From the NCBI GenBank assembly GCA_030645775.1, contig JAUSLX010000018.1, positions 1-32,811 of the forward strand: a stretch of 32,811 bases of DNA, given 5' to 3'. The DNA comes from Gallionella sp. (GTDB taxonomy: Bacteria > Pseudomonadota > Gammaproteobacteria > Burkholderiales > Gallionellaceae). The position numbers and the translations under genes were made by a program. This document shows, piece after piece, positions 14,058-22,789 of this stretch (within the stretch, counting starts at the first letter, position 1; every line of letters begins with the position of its first letter). The notes under the pieces were generated by a model. The model was given only the letters and a program-made list of their open reading frames with translations, was not told where the DNA came from and did no database searches.

Positions 14058-15407
14058 ATGATCAAAAAATTTCTCAAACGCGTATTCAGCAAATCAGCCA
14101 AGGCTAAAAAAGTCGGCAATGCGCAGGTGATTCCGTTTGCCATGCATGGCGTTTCCCGTGAACAAATCAGTTATGGTGCCAAACGCGTGACAGATGGTTT
14201 GCAGGCAGCGGGCTTTCAGGCTTATGTGGTGGGCGGAGCGGTGCGCGATCTGTTGCTGGATAAAACGCCCAAGGATTTCGATGTGGCGACCGATGCCACG
14301 CCCGAGGAAGTCAAACGTGTGTTCAGGCGTTCACGCATCATCGGGCGGCGCTTTCGTCTGGTGCATGTGATGTTCGGCGAAGAGCTGGTTGAAGTCGCTA
14401 CTTTCCGCTGCATGATGGAGGCGGAAGATGCGCAGACCGACGAGCACGGACGCCTGTTGCGCGACAACGAATTCGGCGATCAGGAGCAGGATGCAGCGCG
14501 GCGTGACTTTACCGCCAACGCGCTGTTTTATGATCCGACCACTCAGGAAATTTTCGACTACCACCGTGGCTATCAGGATACCCGGGAGGGTGTGTTGCGC
14601 ATCATAGGCGACCCGCTGGTGCGCTATCGCGAGGACCCGGTGCGCATGTTGCGCGCGGTGCGACTGTCCGCCAAGCTGGGCATCAAGCTGGATGCGGCGA
14701 CCGCAGCACCCATTGCCGGGATGAAATCCTTGCTCGACAACGTGCCTGAGGCGCGCATGCTGGACGAAGTGCTGAAAATGCTGCTGTCGGGGCATTCGGT
14801 CGAGTGCATCCAGCAGTTGCGCAAGATGGAACTGCATCATGGGCTGCTGCCGCTGCTGGATGTGATCATGGAACAGCCGATGGGCGAGAAATTCGTCATG
14901 CTGGCGTTGAAAAATACCGATGAGCGCCTGGCGCAGGACAAGTCGGTTTCACCCGCCTTTCTTTTTTCTGCGCTGCTCTGGCATGAAGTGCTGGCAGCCT
15001 GGAATGCGCTGGTAGCGCAAGGCGAGCGTCCGGTGGGTGCGATGCATACGGCGATGGACGAGGTACTGGCAAAGCAAAAGAAAAAACTGGCCATTCCGCA
15101 CCGCCACGATGCGGTGATGAAGGAAATCTGGTTGTTGCAGCAGCGCTTCGAGCAGCGTGCCGGCCAGCGTCCGTACCGTCTGCTGGAACAGCCGCGTTTT
15201 CGTGCAGGGTTTGATTTTCTGTTGTTGCGCTGCGCCAGCAATGAAGTGGATAACGAGCTCGGACTGTGGTGGGATGAGTTTCAGGATGCCTCTGAGGCGC
15301 GCCGTCAGGAAATGCTGCAACCGGAAGGCGTGGGCGCGGCAGCCAAAAAACGTCGCCGCAAGCCGCGAAAAAAGCCGGATGTGCTGTCGGATGCGGTGAC
15401 TGAGTAG
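14058..15407 (+). CDS. pcnB: Poly(A) polymerase I (PcnB)
   Basis: PcnB adds 3' poly(A) tails to RNA, marking them for decay; the family is related to tRNA CCA-adding enzymes. The ATG at 14058 (MIKKFLKRVF) gives 449 aa and matches the usual basic N terminus of betaproteobacterial PcnB; no strong ribosome site is visible. The nucleotidyltransferase head (about 40-190) carries GGAVRDLLL and the metal-binding Asp pair of DFDVATDAT (Asp73 and Asp75). RRSRIIGRRFRLVHVMFG and the RNA-binding neck with REDPVRMLRAVRLSAKLG follow. The C terminus is a Lys/Arg-rich tail (KKRRRKPRKK). It overlaps folK by one base, forming an operon start. A CCA-adding role is the main alternative, but the order before folK favours PcnB. 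Confidence 0.93.
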   Translation: MIKKFLKRVFSKSAKAKKVGNAQVIPFAMHGVSREQISYGAKRVTDGLQAAGFQAYVVGGAVRDLLLDKTPKDFDVATDATPEEVKRVFRRSRIIGRRFRLVHVMFGEELVEVATFRCMMEAEDAQTDEHGRLLRDNEFGDQEQDAARRDFTANALFYDPTTQEIFDYHRGYQDTREGVLRIIGDPLVRYREDPVRMLRAVRLSAKLGIKLDAATAAPIAGMKSLLDNVPEARMLDEVLKMLLSGHSVECIQQLRKMELHHGLLPLLDVIMEQPMGEKFVMLALKNTDERLAQDKSVSPAFLFSALLWHEVLAAWNALVAQGERPVGAMHTAMDEVLAKQKKKLAIPHRHDAVMKEIWLLQQRFEQRAGQRPYRLLEQPRFRAGFDFLLLRCASNEVDNELGLWWDEFQDASEARRQEMLQPEGVGAAAKKRRRKPRKKPDVLSDAVTE

Positions 15408-15895
15408 TGACAGAACACGTCGCCTTTATCGGTCTGGGCAGCAACCTGGGTGAGTCGTGCGATCAATTAAGGTTAGCCCTGGCAGATATCGACGCTTTGC
15501 CCGGCACACGTCTGCTGGTTTGTTCTTCATTTTATCGCAGTGCGCCGGTCGGTTTTCTGGATCAGCCGGATTTCGTCAATGCAGTGGCGAAAATCAAGAC
15601 AACGCTGGCACCACAAGCCTTGCTCGCTGCCTTGCTGCATATCGAACAGTATTACGGTCGGGAGCGAGCTTTTCACAATGCGCCGCGCACGCTGGATCTG
15701 GATGTGCTGCTGTACGGCGATTTTCAGCTACACGAACAGGGTCTGACGATTCCGCATCCCGAGATGCACCGCCGCGCCTTCGTTTTGCTGCCGTTGCTGG
15801 AGATAGCCCCGGATTGCGTTATTCCGGCAATAGGGCTGGCACGGCATGCCATACAGGGCTGTCTGGATCAGGCGTTGAATAAACTGGAAAATTAA
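15407..15895 (+). CDS. folK: 2-amino-4-hydroxy-6-hydroxymethyldihydropteridine pyrophosphokinase (HPPK)
   Basis: FolK transfers pyrophosphate from ATP to 6-hydroxymethyl-7,8-dihydropterin in folate synthesis. The protein has 162 aa, the usual family size. GLGSNLGES forms the first strand and loop, and [12 protein letters not shown] carries the metal-binding Asp pair. The GTG start overlaps the pcnB TAG by one base, so translation is probably coupled; no strong separate ribosome site is seen. Confidence 0.95.
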   Translation: MTEHVAFIGLGSNLGESCDQLRLALADIDALPGTRLLVCSSFYRSAPVGFLDQPDFVNAVAKIKTTLAPQALLAALLHIEQYYGRERAFHNAPRTLDLDVLLYGDFQLHEQGLTIPHPEMHRRAFVLLPLLEIAPDCVIPAIGLARHAIQGCLDQALNKLEN

Positions 15896-15927
15896 CCTTT
15901 TTTGTCACGCTCGAAAGGATGTCTGCC

Positions 15928-16152
15928 ATGAATACCGAAACTTTGGAAGACGCGGTTATGCACCTGCCGTCACAGCAGCGTGCTGAGCTGGCGCGCAAAT
16001 TGTTGATGAGTCTGGACACGCAGGACGAAGGTGAGATTGCCGATGCATGGCATGCTGAGGCGCTGAATCGCGCGGCAGAAATTGACGGAGGGGAGGTTGA
16101 CACGCTGTCAGAGGAAGAGGTTCGTGCCGCAGCCCGTGCGTTGTTGCGATGA
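15928..16152 (+). CDS. Addiction-module antitoxin (RelB/ParD-like, TIGR02574-type)
   Basis: This small acidic protein of 74 aa is read from the ATG at 15928, which has AAGGA 8 nt upstream, rather than the ATG at 15919. The pattern [18 protein letters not shown] then an acidic stretch and [11 protein letters not shown] matches putative addiction-module components that pair with RelE/ParE toxins. It overlaps the toxin by ATGA, the usual antitoxin-first layout. The N-terminal part probably binds DNA for autorepression and the C-terminal part wraps the toxin (family inference). Confidence 0.8.
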   Translation: MNTETLEDAVMHLPSQQRAELARKLLMSLDTQDEGEIADAWHAEALNRAAEIDGGEVDTLSEEEVRAAARALLR

Positions 16153-16448
16153 ATTACCGGTTTCACCCCAAGGCTGCGGGCGAACATTACGATCATGTTG
16201 CCTTTTATGAGGTGCGTCTGCCGGGTTTGGGTGCCGATTATCTGGCTGAGTTTGAGGCGGCGATGGCGCATATTTGTCGTTCGCCCCGTTTTTCACCGAA
16301 AATTGCCGAGCCCAATATCCACAAGGCGGGATTGAAGCGCTTCCCCTTTCACGTTATTTATCGAGTTGAATCAACACAAGTGCTTGTACTCGCCATTGCT
16401 CATCAGCGTCGTCGTCCGGTCTATTGGTCGGGGCGAGTCCTGAAATGA
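16149..16448 (+). CDS. RelE/ParE-superfamily toxin
   Basis: This encodes a 99-aa basic protein whose C-terminal half has the family pattern: [10 protein letters not shown], then [19 protein letters not shown]. The helical N-terminal part ([18 protein letters not shown]) resembles ParE-type proteins. The 4-bp overlap with the antitoxin indicates co-translation. Members either cleave ribosome-bound mRNA or poison gyrase, and sequence alone does not settle which. It appears complete, so the pair is probably active. Confidence 0.85.
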   Translation: MNYRFHPKAAGEHYDHVAFYEVRLPGLGADYLAEFEAAMAHICRSPRFSPKIAEPNIHKAGLKRFPFHVIYRVESTQVLVLAIAHQRRRPVYWSGRVLK

Positions 16449-16503
16449 CGAGGGTGGTAGTGGATCCATTGTGTCGAATCACAAAAAATTAATTGAGGAA
16501 TCT

Positions 16504-17295
16504 GTGCGTACAACATTGACCACCCTGAAAATGATGCACGATCGTGGCGAGAAAATCGCCATGCTGACCTGTTACGACGCGAGTTTTGCCGCGTTGCTCG
16601 AAGCTGCGGGCGTGGATGTGCTGCTGGTGGGCGATTCGCTGGGGATGGTGTTGCAGGGTTTGGAAACCACTTTGCCGGTTACGCTCGATGACATGGTTTA
16701 TCACACGGCATGCGTGGCACGCGGGGCTGCGCAGGCATTCATCATCAGCGACATGCCGTTCGGCACATCGCAGATCAGTCCGCAGGAGACCTTTGCTCAT
16801 GCGGCGAAACTGATGGCAGCGGGCGCGCAAATGGTCAAGCTCGAAGGGGGGGCAGCGATGCTGGATACGGTGCGCTTCCTGACTGCACGCGGCATCCCGG
16901 TCTGCGCACACATCGGACTCACGCCGCAATCGGTGCATCAACTGGGCGGCTATAAAGTGCAAGGAAAAGAGTCCACTGCCGCACAGCAATTGCTGCAAGA
17001 TGCGCTGGCGCTCGAACAGGCAGGTGCTGCGATGATCGTGCTCGAACTCGTGCCCGCCATGCTGGCAGCGGAAATCACCGCACAATTATCTGTTCCGACC
17101 ATAGGCATAGGCGCGGGCGCGTCCTGTTCCGGTCAGGTGCTGGTGCTGTACGACATGCTGGACATCTATCCGGGTAAGAAGGCGCGCTTTGTGAAAAACT
17201 ACATGCAGGGCGCGACATCCATCGCGGAGGCGGTGAGCCTGTACGTTGCCGAAGTAAAAGACGGCAGTTTTCCCGCGTCGGAACACGGTTTTTGA
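16504..17295 (+). CDS. panB: 3-methyl-2-oxobutanoate hydroxymethyltransferase
   Basis: PanB makes ketopantoate from alpha-ketoisovalerate and methylene-tetrahydrofolate, the first pantothenate step. The GTG at 16504 has GAGGAA 3 nt upstream and gives 263 aa, close to E. coli PanB (264); the ORF-track start at 16471 would add 11 unusual residues. [11 protein letters not shown] carries the metal-binding Asp, followed by [20 protein letters not shown] and [19 protein letters not shown], all standard. Its stop overlaps the panC start by one base. Its folate-derived substrate gives a loose link to the upstream folK. Confidence 0.95.
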   Translation: MRTTLTTLKMMHDRGEKIAMLTCYDASFAALLEAAGVDVLLVGDSLGMVLQGLETTLPVTLDDMVYHTACVARGAAQAFIISDMPFGTSQISPQETFAHAAKLMAAGAQMVKLEGGAAMLDTVRFLTARGIPVCAHIGLTPQSVHQLGGYKVQGKESTAAQQLLQDALALEQAGAAMIVLELVPAMLAAEITAQLSVPTIGIGAGASCSGQVLVLYDMLDIYPGKKARFVKNYMQGATSIAEAVSLYVAEVKDGSFPASEHGF

Positions 17296-18128
17296 TGCAA
17301 GTCATATCAACGATTTTCGAGCTGCGTGCACGCCTGAGCGGTGAGCGCGCTATCGCTTTTGTGCCGACCATGGGCAATCTGCATGAAGGGCATCTCGATT
17401 TGATGCGGCAAGCCAGAAACCACGGTAGTTGTGTGGTTGCAAGCATCTTTGTCAATCCCTTGCAGTTCGGGCCGAATGAGGATTTCGAGCAGTATCCGCG
17501 CACCCTGGATGCAGATTGCGCGAAGCTGCAAGTGCTGGTGGATGTGGTGTTTACTCCGGCGGTCAATGAGATGTATCCGGTACAGCAAACCGTGTTTGTC
17601 GAACCGCCGCCGATTGCCGATGAACTCTGCGGCGCGGCGCGCCCCGGTCATTTCAGGGGCATGGCGACGGTGGTGCTGAAGTTGTTGAATATCGTGCAGC
17701 CGCAGGTGGCGCTGTTCGGCAAGAAGGATTACCAACAGCTGCATATCATTCGTCAGTTGGTTGCACAGCTGAATTTGCCGGTGTGCCTTATCGGCGGTGA
17801 AACGGTGCGGGCGGCGGATGGTCTGGCGCTGAGTTCGCGCAACCAGTATCTGACCGGGGCGCAGCGCAGCGAAGCGGTGTTCCTGAGCCTGACTTTGCAG
17901 GGTATGCGGCAGGCCATCGTGCAAGGCGCACGCAACTTTGAATTATTGCAGCAGCAAGCCGCTCAATCGCTCGCGGGCAGGGGTTGGGGGGTGGATTATG
18001 TGTCAGTGCGCGATCAATCGGATTTGCAACCAGCCGGAGTGGGCTCGCGCGAACTGGTGATACTGGCGGCAGCCCGATTGGGCAAAACCCGTTTGCTGGA
18101 TAATATCGAAGTCAGGGTTGTTGCGTGA
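17295..18128 (+). CDS. panC: Pantothenate synthetase (pantoate--beta-alanine ligase)
   Basis: PanC joins pantoate and beta-alanine using ATP through a pantoyl-adenylate. The ATG at 17295 overlaps the panB TGA (TGATG) and gives 277 aa. The nucleotidyltransferase HxGH signature is in PTMGNLHEGHLDLM. FVNPLQFGPNEDFEQYPR, FGKKDYQQL and the KMSKS-like LALSSRNQYL complete the active site. Its 3' end overlaps the convergent histidine kinase gene by 17 bp. Confidence 0.96.
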   Translation: MQVISTIFELRARLSGERAIAFVPTMGNLHEGHLDLMRQARNHGSCVVASIFVNPLQFGPNEDFEQYPRTLDADCAKLQVLVDVVFTPAVNEMYPVQQTVFVEPPPIADELCGAARPGHFRGMATVVLKLLNIVQPQVALFGKKDYQQLHIIRQLVAQLNLPVCLIGGETVRAADGLALSSRNQYLTGAQRSEAVFLSLTLQGMRQAIVQGARNFELLQQQAAQSLAGRGWGVDYVSVRDQSDLQPAGVGSRELVILAAARLGKTRLLDNIEVRVVA

Positions 18129-19938
18129 ACTGATTCACAGGCAGGGTCACCCGCACCGTCGTACCCTTGTCCGCAACGCTGGTGATTTCGGCCGTTCCGC
18201 CCATGATTGCAGCCCTTTCCCTGATGCCGATCAGGCCGAAGGATTGCTCCTTTTGTTCCTGCGGGTCGAATCCTGTCCCATTGTCGCTGACCGTCAATAT
18301 CAGCGAGTTATCCAGTATGCATAAGGTGATGCTGACGCAGTCTGCGCGGGCGTGTTTCGTCACATTGGTCAGCGATTCCTGAATAATCCGGAAAATCGAA
18401 GCGGACTGATTGTCATCCAGCGTCAGTTCTGCTTCCGGCAACTTAAGACTGCAAGAAATTTGTGTGTTGCTCTCGAATTGCTGCACATAGTTTTCGATGG
18501 TAAACGCGAGCCCCACCTGGTCCAGCAGCGTGGGCCTCAGCTCGGTGACGATACGGCGCATGGCCTGAGTGCCGCTGGCAATCAGCTTGTTCAGGTCAGC
18601 CACATCCTTCAGGATATCCGTCATTTCGGCGGGGATTTTCCTCGCCAGCAAAGCGGAATTGAGATTGAGCGCGGCCAGCACGCTGCCCATTTCGTCATGA
18701 AGTTCGCGCGCGATGCGCTTTTGCTCGCCCTCCCTGATCACTTCCAAATGGGTAGTGAGCCTTTTCAGTTCCTTGTACGACGCCCCCAGTTTTTTCTCCG
18801 CGAGTTTGCGCTCCGTGATGTCACGCGATAACACGATGAAGCGCGGTGCCATTCCTGCCTCGACAGACTTGGGGGCAACCGAGAGCTCAAACCATAACTG
18901 TCCATGAGGAACTTGCAGCTCGATCTGTTTGCCATGGGAGCGACCTGTTTCGTGCGCTTGCTCAAGTGCAGACACGACTATATTTGCCGCGGTCAGGGGC
19001 AGGAAGTCATGCACGGATTTGCCAATGAGCATTTCCGGCGGGGCGGCCAGCAATTCGGCGCGAGAGGTGCGGCAGTCAAAGTAGTGTCCGTCCAGACCCA
19101 GTTCGAACAGCAGATCCGGCAGCGCATCGAGCGTGGCGGCAAGTTTGCTTTTTGCCGCAAATATCTCAGCTTCCGCATGCTTGCGTTCGGTGATGTCCTG
19201 CACGGTTCCGCTGGAGCGAACCGGGTGGCCTTCGCTGTCGTATTGCGTTTCACACCATTCATGGACAAATTTGATCCGCTGATCTGGAAAGAGCAGTCGG
19301 TGAACAATCGCATAGGAGGTGCGGTTAACCAGCGAATCGGTATAAGCCTTGTTGACCATCTCACGGTCATCCGGGTGAATTGCATTCAGAAAGGCTGCGT
19401 AGGAGGCGCCAAATTTGACCGGATCGATTTCGAAGATGCGGAAGATTTCATCGGACCAGAACAGGGTGCCATTCTTCAGGTTCAGCTCCCAGCTGCCGAT
19501 TTTTGCGAGCTGTTGTGAAGCATTCAGCAAGGCTGCGCTGCGTTTGAGTTCCTCCAGCGCGTGATGCCGCTCTGTCTCGATAGCGTCAACCTGAGACAGC
19601 AATACCAGCGCTTCATCGGTGCGCAGTGTGGTGCGTCTTAAGTGTTCAAAGAAGAAGGCAAACAGGCTGCCCATGAAAAAAAACATCACAATCGAAAAGG
19701 CGGACGCAGGATTTTCCAGCGAGAAGGAAAAGGCCGGCGGTATGAAGAGGTACCAGGCCAGCAGCGCGCTGATGACGGTGGCAGCGAGACCACCGATAAG
19801 GCCGCCGAGCCAGGCGCTGAAAAACGCAGCAGGGAAAAACAGAAACCAGGCGTAGGGGCTGAGGAAGTCCCGGAGCAACCATTGCAGGGCGCAGGCGACA
19901 AAGGGTAGCAGCAAGGCCGGCAACAGACGTAAATACAT
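18112..19938 (-). CDS. Membrane PAS sensor histidine kinase (HisKA_3/NarL-partner type), orphan
   Basis: This encodes 608 aa. The N terminus holds about four closely packed membrane segments (1-115) resembling the KdpD-like DUF4118 sensor. A helical linker follows, then PAS 1 (about 140-265, ending GTVQDITERK) and PAS 2 (about 280-395, ending VLSRDITERK). The dimerisation domain carries the phospho-acceptor His414 in IARELHDEMGS. The ATPase domain has the N box RIIQESLTNVTKHA, the G1 box VSDNGTGFD and the G2 box SFGLIGIRERA. This architecture normally pairs with NarL/FixJ response regulators, but none is adjacent: its neighbours are panC (convergent) and panD (divergent). The signal is unknown. 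No clear ribosome site precedes the chosen ATG, so the start is less certain. Confidence 0.9.
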   Translation of the reverse strand: MYLRLLPALLLPFVACALQWLLRDFLSPYAWFLFFPAAFFSAWLGGLIGGLAATVISALLAWYLFIPPAFSFSLENPASAFSIVMFFFMGSLFAFFFEHLRRTTLRTDEALVLLSQVDAIETERHHALEELKRSAALLNASQQLAKIGSWELNLKNGTLFWSDEIFRIFEIDPVKFGASYAAFLNAIHPDDREMVNKAYTDSLVNRTSYAIVHRLLFPDQRIKFVHEWCETQYDSEGHPVRSSGTVQDITERKHAEAEIFAAKSKLAATLDALPDLLFELGLDGHYFDCRTSRAELLAAPPEMLIGKSVHDFLPLTAANIVVSALEQAHETGRSHGKQIELQVPHGQLWFELSVAPKSVEAGMAPRFIVLSRDITERKLAEKKLGASYKELKRLTTHLEVIREGEQKRIARELHDEMGSVLAALNLNSALLARKIPAEMTDILKDVADLNKLIASGTQAMRRIVTELRPTLLDQVGLAFTIENYVQQFESNTQISCSLKLPEAELTLDDNQSASIFRIIQESLTNVTKHARADCVSITLCILDNSLILTVSDNGTGFDPQEQKEQSFGLIGIRERAAIMGGTAEITSVADKGTTVRVTLPVNQFTQQP

Positions 19939-20081
19939 CGCGTGTTTTTTAAGATAACGAGATTGTGTATTGTACAGGGGCTCCCTGTCTGTTATTCGGT
20001 ATTCAAAAGCGGTGCGGCGGAAATTTTATCGATTTTGGCGGGCTGTGACTTTTTCCCTGTATACATGCATCGCATCAGATA

Positions 20082-20087
20082 TATAAT
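20082..20087 (+). promoter_or_regulatory. Candidate -10 box for panD
   Basis: TATAAT at 20082-20087 lies 29 bp before the panD ATG, giving a short leader that still includes AGG. The -35 position has no good match. The palindromic GTATACATGCAT stretch just upstream (from 20059) may be a regulator site or chance. Confidence 0.45.
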
Positions 20088-20116
20088 CCGCGCCCCGATT
20101 TGAAAGGTAGGTTTTT

Positions 20117-20497
20117 ATGCAAAGAATCATGCTTAAAGCCAAGTTGCACCGAGTACGCGTGACGCACTCCGAGTTGCACTACGAAGGCTCGTGCGCGATA
20201 GACGATGATTTGCTGGATGCGGCTGATATCAGGGAATATCAGCAGATTGATATTTATAACGTCAGCAACGGGGAGCGATTCACGACCTATGCGATTCGTG
20301 CGCAACGGGGCTCTGGCATTATTTCGGTGAACGGTGCGGCCGCGCATAAAGCCAACCCTGATGATATTCTGATCATTGCCAGCTATGCGATGTATTCCGA
20401 GCTGGAGCTGCAAAAATTCCATCCGCAGCTGGTCTATGTAAATGAACGTAACCGCATCATCGCAAAACGGGACGAAATACCGGTTCAGGCAGCCTGA
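20117..20497 (+). CDS. panD: Aspartate 1-decarboxylase proenzyme
   Basis: PanD makes beta-alanine from L-aspartate, feeding PanC. The 126-aa proenzyme self-cleaves between Gly24 and Ser25 in YEGSCAID to form the pyruvoyl cofactor. Catalytic and substrate residues Lys9, Arg54 and Tyr58 are at the standard positions. The start is preceded by AGG in GGTAGGTTTTT. panD is separated from panBC by the histidine kinase gene. Confidence 0.97.
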   Translation: MQRIMLKAKLHRVRVTHSELHYEGSCAIDDDLLDAADIREYQQIDIYNVSNGERFTTYAIRAQRGSGIISVNGAAAHKANPDDILIIASYAMYSELELQKFHPQLVYVNERNRIIAKRDEIPVQAA

Positions 20498-20508
20498 CAG
20501 ACGTTTGC

Positions 20509-20538
20509 AGGGCTATTTCGATTGACCAATAGCCCTTT
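20509..20538 (+). terminator. Possible intrinsic terminator after panD
   Basis: AGGGCTATT and AATAGCCCT form a perfect 9-bp stem with a 10-nt loop, ending in only three T. It lies 11 bp after the panD stop. The T-tract is short, so termination may be partial; the loop overlaps the -35 of the candidate tpiA promoter. Confidence 0.45.
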
Positions 20539-20550
20539 CGCGGGTACGAT
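20523..20550 (+). promoter_or_regulatory. Candidate sigma-70 promoter for tpiA-secG
   Basis: TTGACC (20523-20528) and TACGAT (20545-20550) are spaced by 16 bp. The predicted transcript would start near 20557, leaving a short leader that fits best with translation from the ATG at 20584. Confidence 0.45.
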
Positions 20551-20583
20551 TGCGCAACTTTAAAGATGAGTGGAATGATTACG

Positions 20584-21339
20584 ATGCGTCGCAAATTAGT
20601 CGTCGGAAACTGGAAAATGTATGGTCGTCTGGCAACTAATCAGGCGTTACTTCAAGGTGTTCTGGAGGGTGTTCGTGAATTGCGTGATGCCGATTACGCG
20701 GTTTGTGTGCCCTATCCCTATCTTTCTCAGGCGCAATCCATGTTGCAAGGCAGTAATGTGGCGTGGGGTGCGCAGAATCTGAGCCCGCAGGAAGAAGGTG
20801 CTTTCACCGGTGCGGTAGCGCCGGGCATGCTGACAGATTTCGCTTGCAGCTATGTGATTATCGGGCACTCGGAGCGTCGCGGATTGTTTCATGAAAGTAA
20901 TGAGATCGCTTCTGCAAAATTTGCGGCTGCACAGAAGGCCGGCTTGAAGCCGATTTTTTGTGTAGGCGAGACACTGGTGGAGCGCGAGTCGGGCATCACC
21001 GAGCAGGTGGTGGCTACGCAGTTGGATGCGGTGCTGGTGCGTTTTGGTGCGCAGGCCCTGAAGGAGGCGGTTATCGCCTACGAGCCAGTCTGGGCGATCG
21101 GCACGGGCAAGACAGCCAGTCCGGATCAGGCGCAAGCCGTGCACGCCTTTATTCGTCAACGCGTTGCACAACACGACGCTCAGGTGGCGCAGGGCTTGTG
21201 TATACTCTACGGCGGAAGCGTGAAGGCAGGGAATGCAGCGGAATTGTTTGGAATGCCTGATATTGATGGCGGTCTGATCGGTGGTGCTTCATTGGTGAGC
21301 GATGATTTTGTGGCAATATGCCGCGCAGCGCAAAAATAA
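20584..21339 (+). CDS. tpiA: Triosephosphate isomerase
   Basis: TpiA interconverts dihydroxyacetone phosphate and glyceraldehyde 3-phosphate. Three in-frame ATGs exist (20566, 20575, 20584). The last gives MRRKLVVGNWKM and 251 aa, and places the catalytic residues at Lys11, His95 (IIGHSERR) and Glu167 (AYEPVWAIGTGKTA), essentially the family's standard numbering; GTGGA lies upstream of it. The phosphate-binding LYGGSVKAGNAAEL and GLIGGASL are intact. The tpiA-secG-tRNA-nuo order is common in betaproteobacteria. Confidence 0.96.
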   Translation: MRRKLVVGNWKMYGRLATNQALLQGVLEGVRELRDADYAVCVPYPYLSQAQSMLQGSNVAWGAQNLSPQEEGAFTGAVAPGMLTDFACSYVIIGHSERRGLFHESNEIASAKFAAAQKAGLKPIFCVGETLVERESGITEQVVATQLDAVLVRFGAQALKEAVIAYEPVWAIGTGKTASPDQAQAVHAFIRQRVAQHDAQVAQGLCILYGGSVKAGNAAELFGMPDIDGGLIGGASLVSDDFVAICRAAQK

Positions 21340-21360
21340 CTAAGTGGTTTGGAGTGGTAA

Positions 21361-21693
21361 GTGGAAACAATTGTTTGGGTATTTCATCTCGTAACGGCAG
21401 TCACTTTGTGTGGTTTGGTGCTGGTGCAGCATGGCAAGGGTGCTGACATGGGCGCCGCATTTGGTACTGGTTCTGCCGGTAGCTTGTTCGGCTCCGGTGG
21501 CTCTGCAAATTTCCTCAGTCGTAGCACGGCCGTTGCAGCTACGCTGTTCTTTATTACCAGCTTGTCGCTGACTTATCTGTATTCTCATCCCGCCGAGCAG
21601 CAGGGTGTGATGGATAGGGTGAACGCGAACGCGATAAAGTCTGCGGTCCCCGCTGTGGTGGATACTTCGAAGTCAAAGGAGATCCCAAAGTAA
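21361..21693 (+). CDS. secG: Preprotein translocase subunit SecG
   Basis: This encodes a 110-aa inner-membrane protein of the SecYEG channel. It starts at GTG with GGAG 6 nt upstream. Two membrane segments (about 3-22 and 52-73) flank the conserved cytoplasmic loop GKGADMGAAFGTGSAGSLFG. The C-terminal tail is short and variable, as usual. It lies 21 bp after tpiA. Confidence 0.94.
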   Translation: METIVWVFHLVTAVTLCGLVLVQHGKGADMGAAFGTGSAGSLFGSGGSANFLSRSTAVAATLFFITSLSLTYLYSHPAEQQGVMDRVNANAIKSAVPAVVDTSKSKEIPK

Positions 21694-21707
21694 TCGGACA
21701 GAATATT

Positions 21708-21794
<87 letters not shown>

Positions 21795-21957
21795 GTTTTA
21801 AAAAGTAGCAAATAAAGCAGTAATAAAATAATAAAATAAAAATAAAAATACAAGTTGATACCCATGTGTATCGGCAGCCTGAAAACGATTACAAAGTAAT
21901 TCTGATTTAACTCTTGCGGGTTGACTTGCGAATTGCATACATAGAGGGGGAAGCTCG
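21795..21957 (+). promoter_or_regulatory. A+T-rich leader between tRNA-Leu and nuoA
   Basis: The first 55 bp are almost pure A and T (repeats of AATAAA type), which could act as an UP element or a flexible spacer. Small inverted repeats follow: GATAC/GTATC at 21857-21872 and ATTAC/GTAAT near 21888. TTGACT at 21921-21926 is a good -35 match, but no TATAAT-like box sits at the right distance, so I cannot place the nuo promoter with confidence. Confidence 0.3.
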
Positions 21958-22314
21958 ATGTTGGAAAATTATTTTCCGGTACTGTTGTTCATCTGCGTTG
22001 GTTTGGCTGTTGGAGTGGTGCCGATGGTGCTGGGCAGATTCGCGGCAATGCATCGGCCGGACAGCAAGAAATTATCTCCCTATGAATGTGGCTTTGAGGC
22101 CTTTGAAGATGCGCGCATGAAGTTCGATGTGCGTTATTACCTCGTCGCTATTTTGTTCATCCTGTTCGATCTCGAAATTGCATTTTTATTCCCCTGGGCG
22201 ATTGTGCTCAAGGAAATCGGCATGTTCGGCTATGTTTCCATGATGATCTTCTTGGCTATCCTCGTGGTTGGCTTTGTCTATGAATGGATGAAAGGAGCCT
22301 TGGAATGGGAATAG
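21958..22314 (+). CDS. nuoA: NADH-quinone oxidoreductase subunit A
   Basis: This encodes a 118-aa membrane-arm subunit of complex I with three membrane segments. The conserved loop [20 protein letters not shown] is the family hallmark and contributes to the quinone-site region, and its Cys is conserved. AGAGGGGGA precedes the ATG. The 3' end overlaps nuoB by 10 bp. Confidence 0.97.
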   Translation: MLENYFPVLLFICVGLAVGVVPMVLGRFAAMHRPDSKKLSPYECGFEAFEDARMKFDVRYYLVAILFILFDLEIAFLFPWAIVLKEIGMFGYVSMMIFLAILVVGFVYEWMKGALEWE

Positions 22315-22781
22315 AAGGTATTCTGGAGAAGGGTGTCGTCACTACGACGCTCGACACCATTATCAATTACACCCGTACCGGATCGCTCTGGCCGATGACC
22401 TTCGGTCTGGCCTGTTGTGCGGTGGAGATGATGCATGCGGGTGCGTCGCGCTATGATCTGGATCGTTTCGGTATCGTGTTTCGTCCCAGTCCGCGTCAGT
22501 CGGATGTGATGGTTGTTGCGGGTACGCTGTGCAACAAGATGGCGCCTGCCCTGCGCAAAGTGTACGACCAGATGTCCGAGCCGCGCTGGGTTATTTCCAT
22601 GGGATCGTGCGCGAATGGCGGCGGCTATTATCATTATTCCTATTCTGTGGTGCGAGGATGTGACCGTATTGTCCCTGTGGATATATATGTGCCGGGTTGT
22701 CCGCCGACTGCTGAAGCCTTGCTGTACGGTCTGATTCAATTGCAGAACAAGATCAAACGCACCAATACCATCGCGCGCTAG
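22305..22781 (+). CDS. nuoB: NADH-quinone oxidoreductase subunit B
   Basis: NuoB holds the terminal [4Fe-4S] cluster N2, which passes electrons to quinone. The ATG at 22305, with AAGGAG 7 nt upstream and inside the end of nuoA, gives 158 aa ([10 protein letters not shown]), the usual betaproteobacterial form; the ORF-track start at 22284 is too early. Cluster ligands are Cys37 and Cys38 (LACCAVEMM), Cys102 (GSCANGG) and Cys132 ([11 protein letters not shown]). Confidence 0.97.
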   Translation: MGIEGILEKGVVTTTLDTIINYTRTGSLWPMTFGLACCAVEMMHAGASRYDLDRFGIVFRPSPRQSDVMVVAGTLCNKMAPALRKVYDQMSEPRWVISMGSCANGGGYYHYSYSVVRGCDRIVPVDIYVPGCPPTAEALLYGLIQLQNKIKRTNTIAR

Positions 22782-22789
22782 GACAAGTT

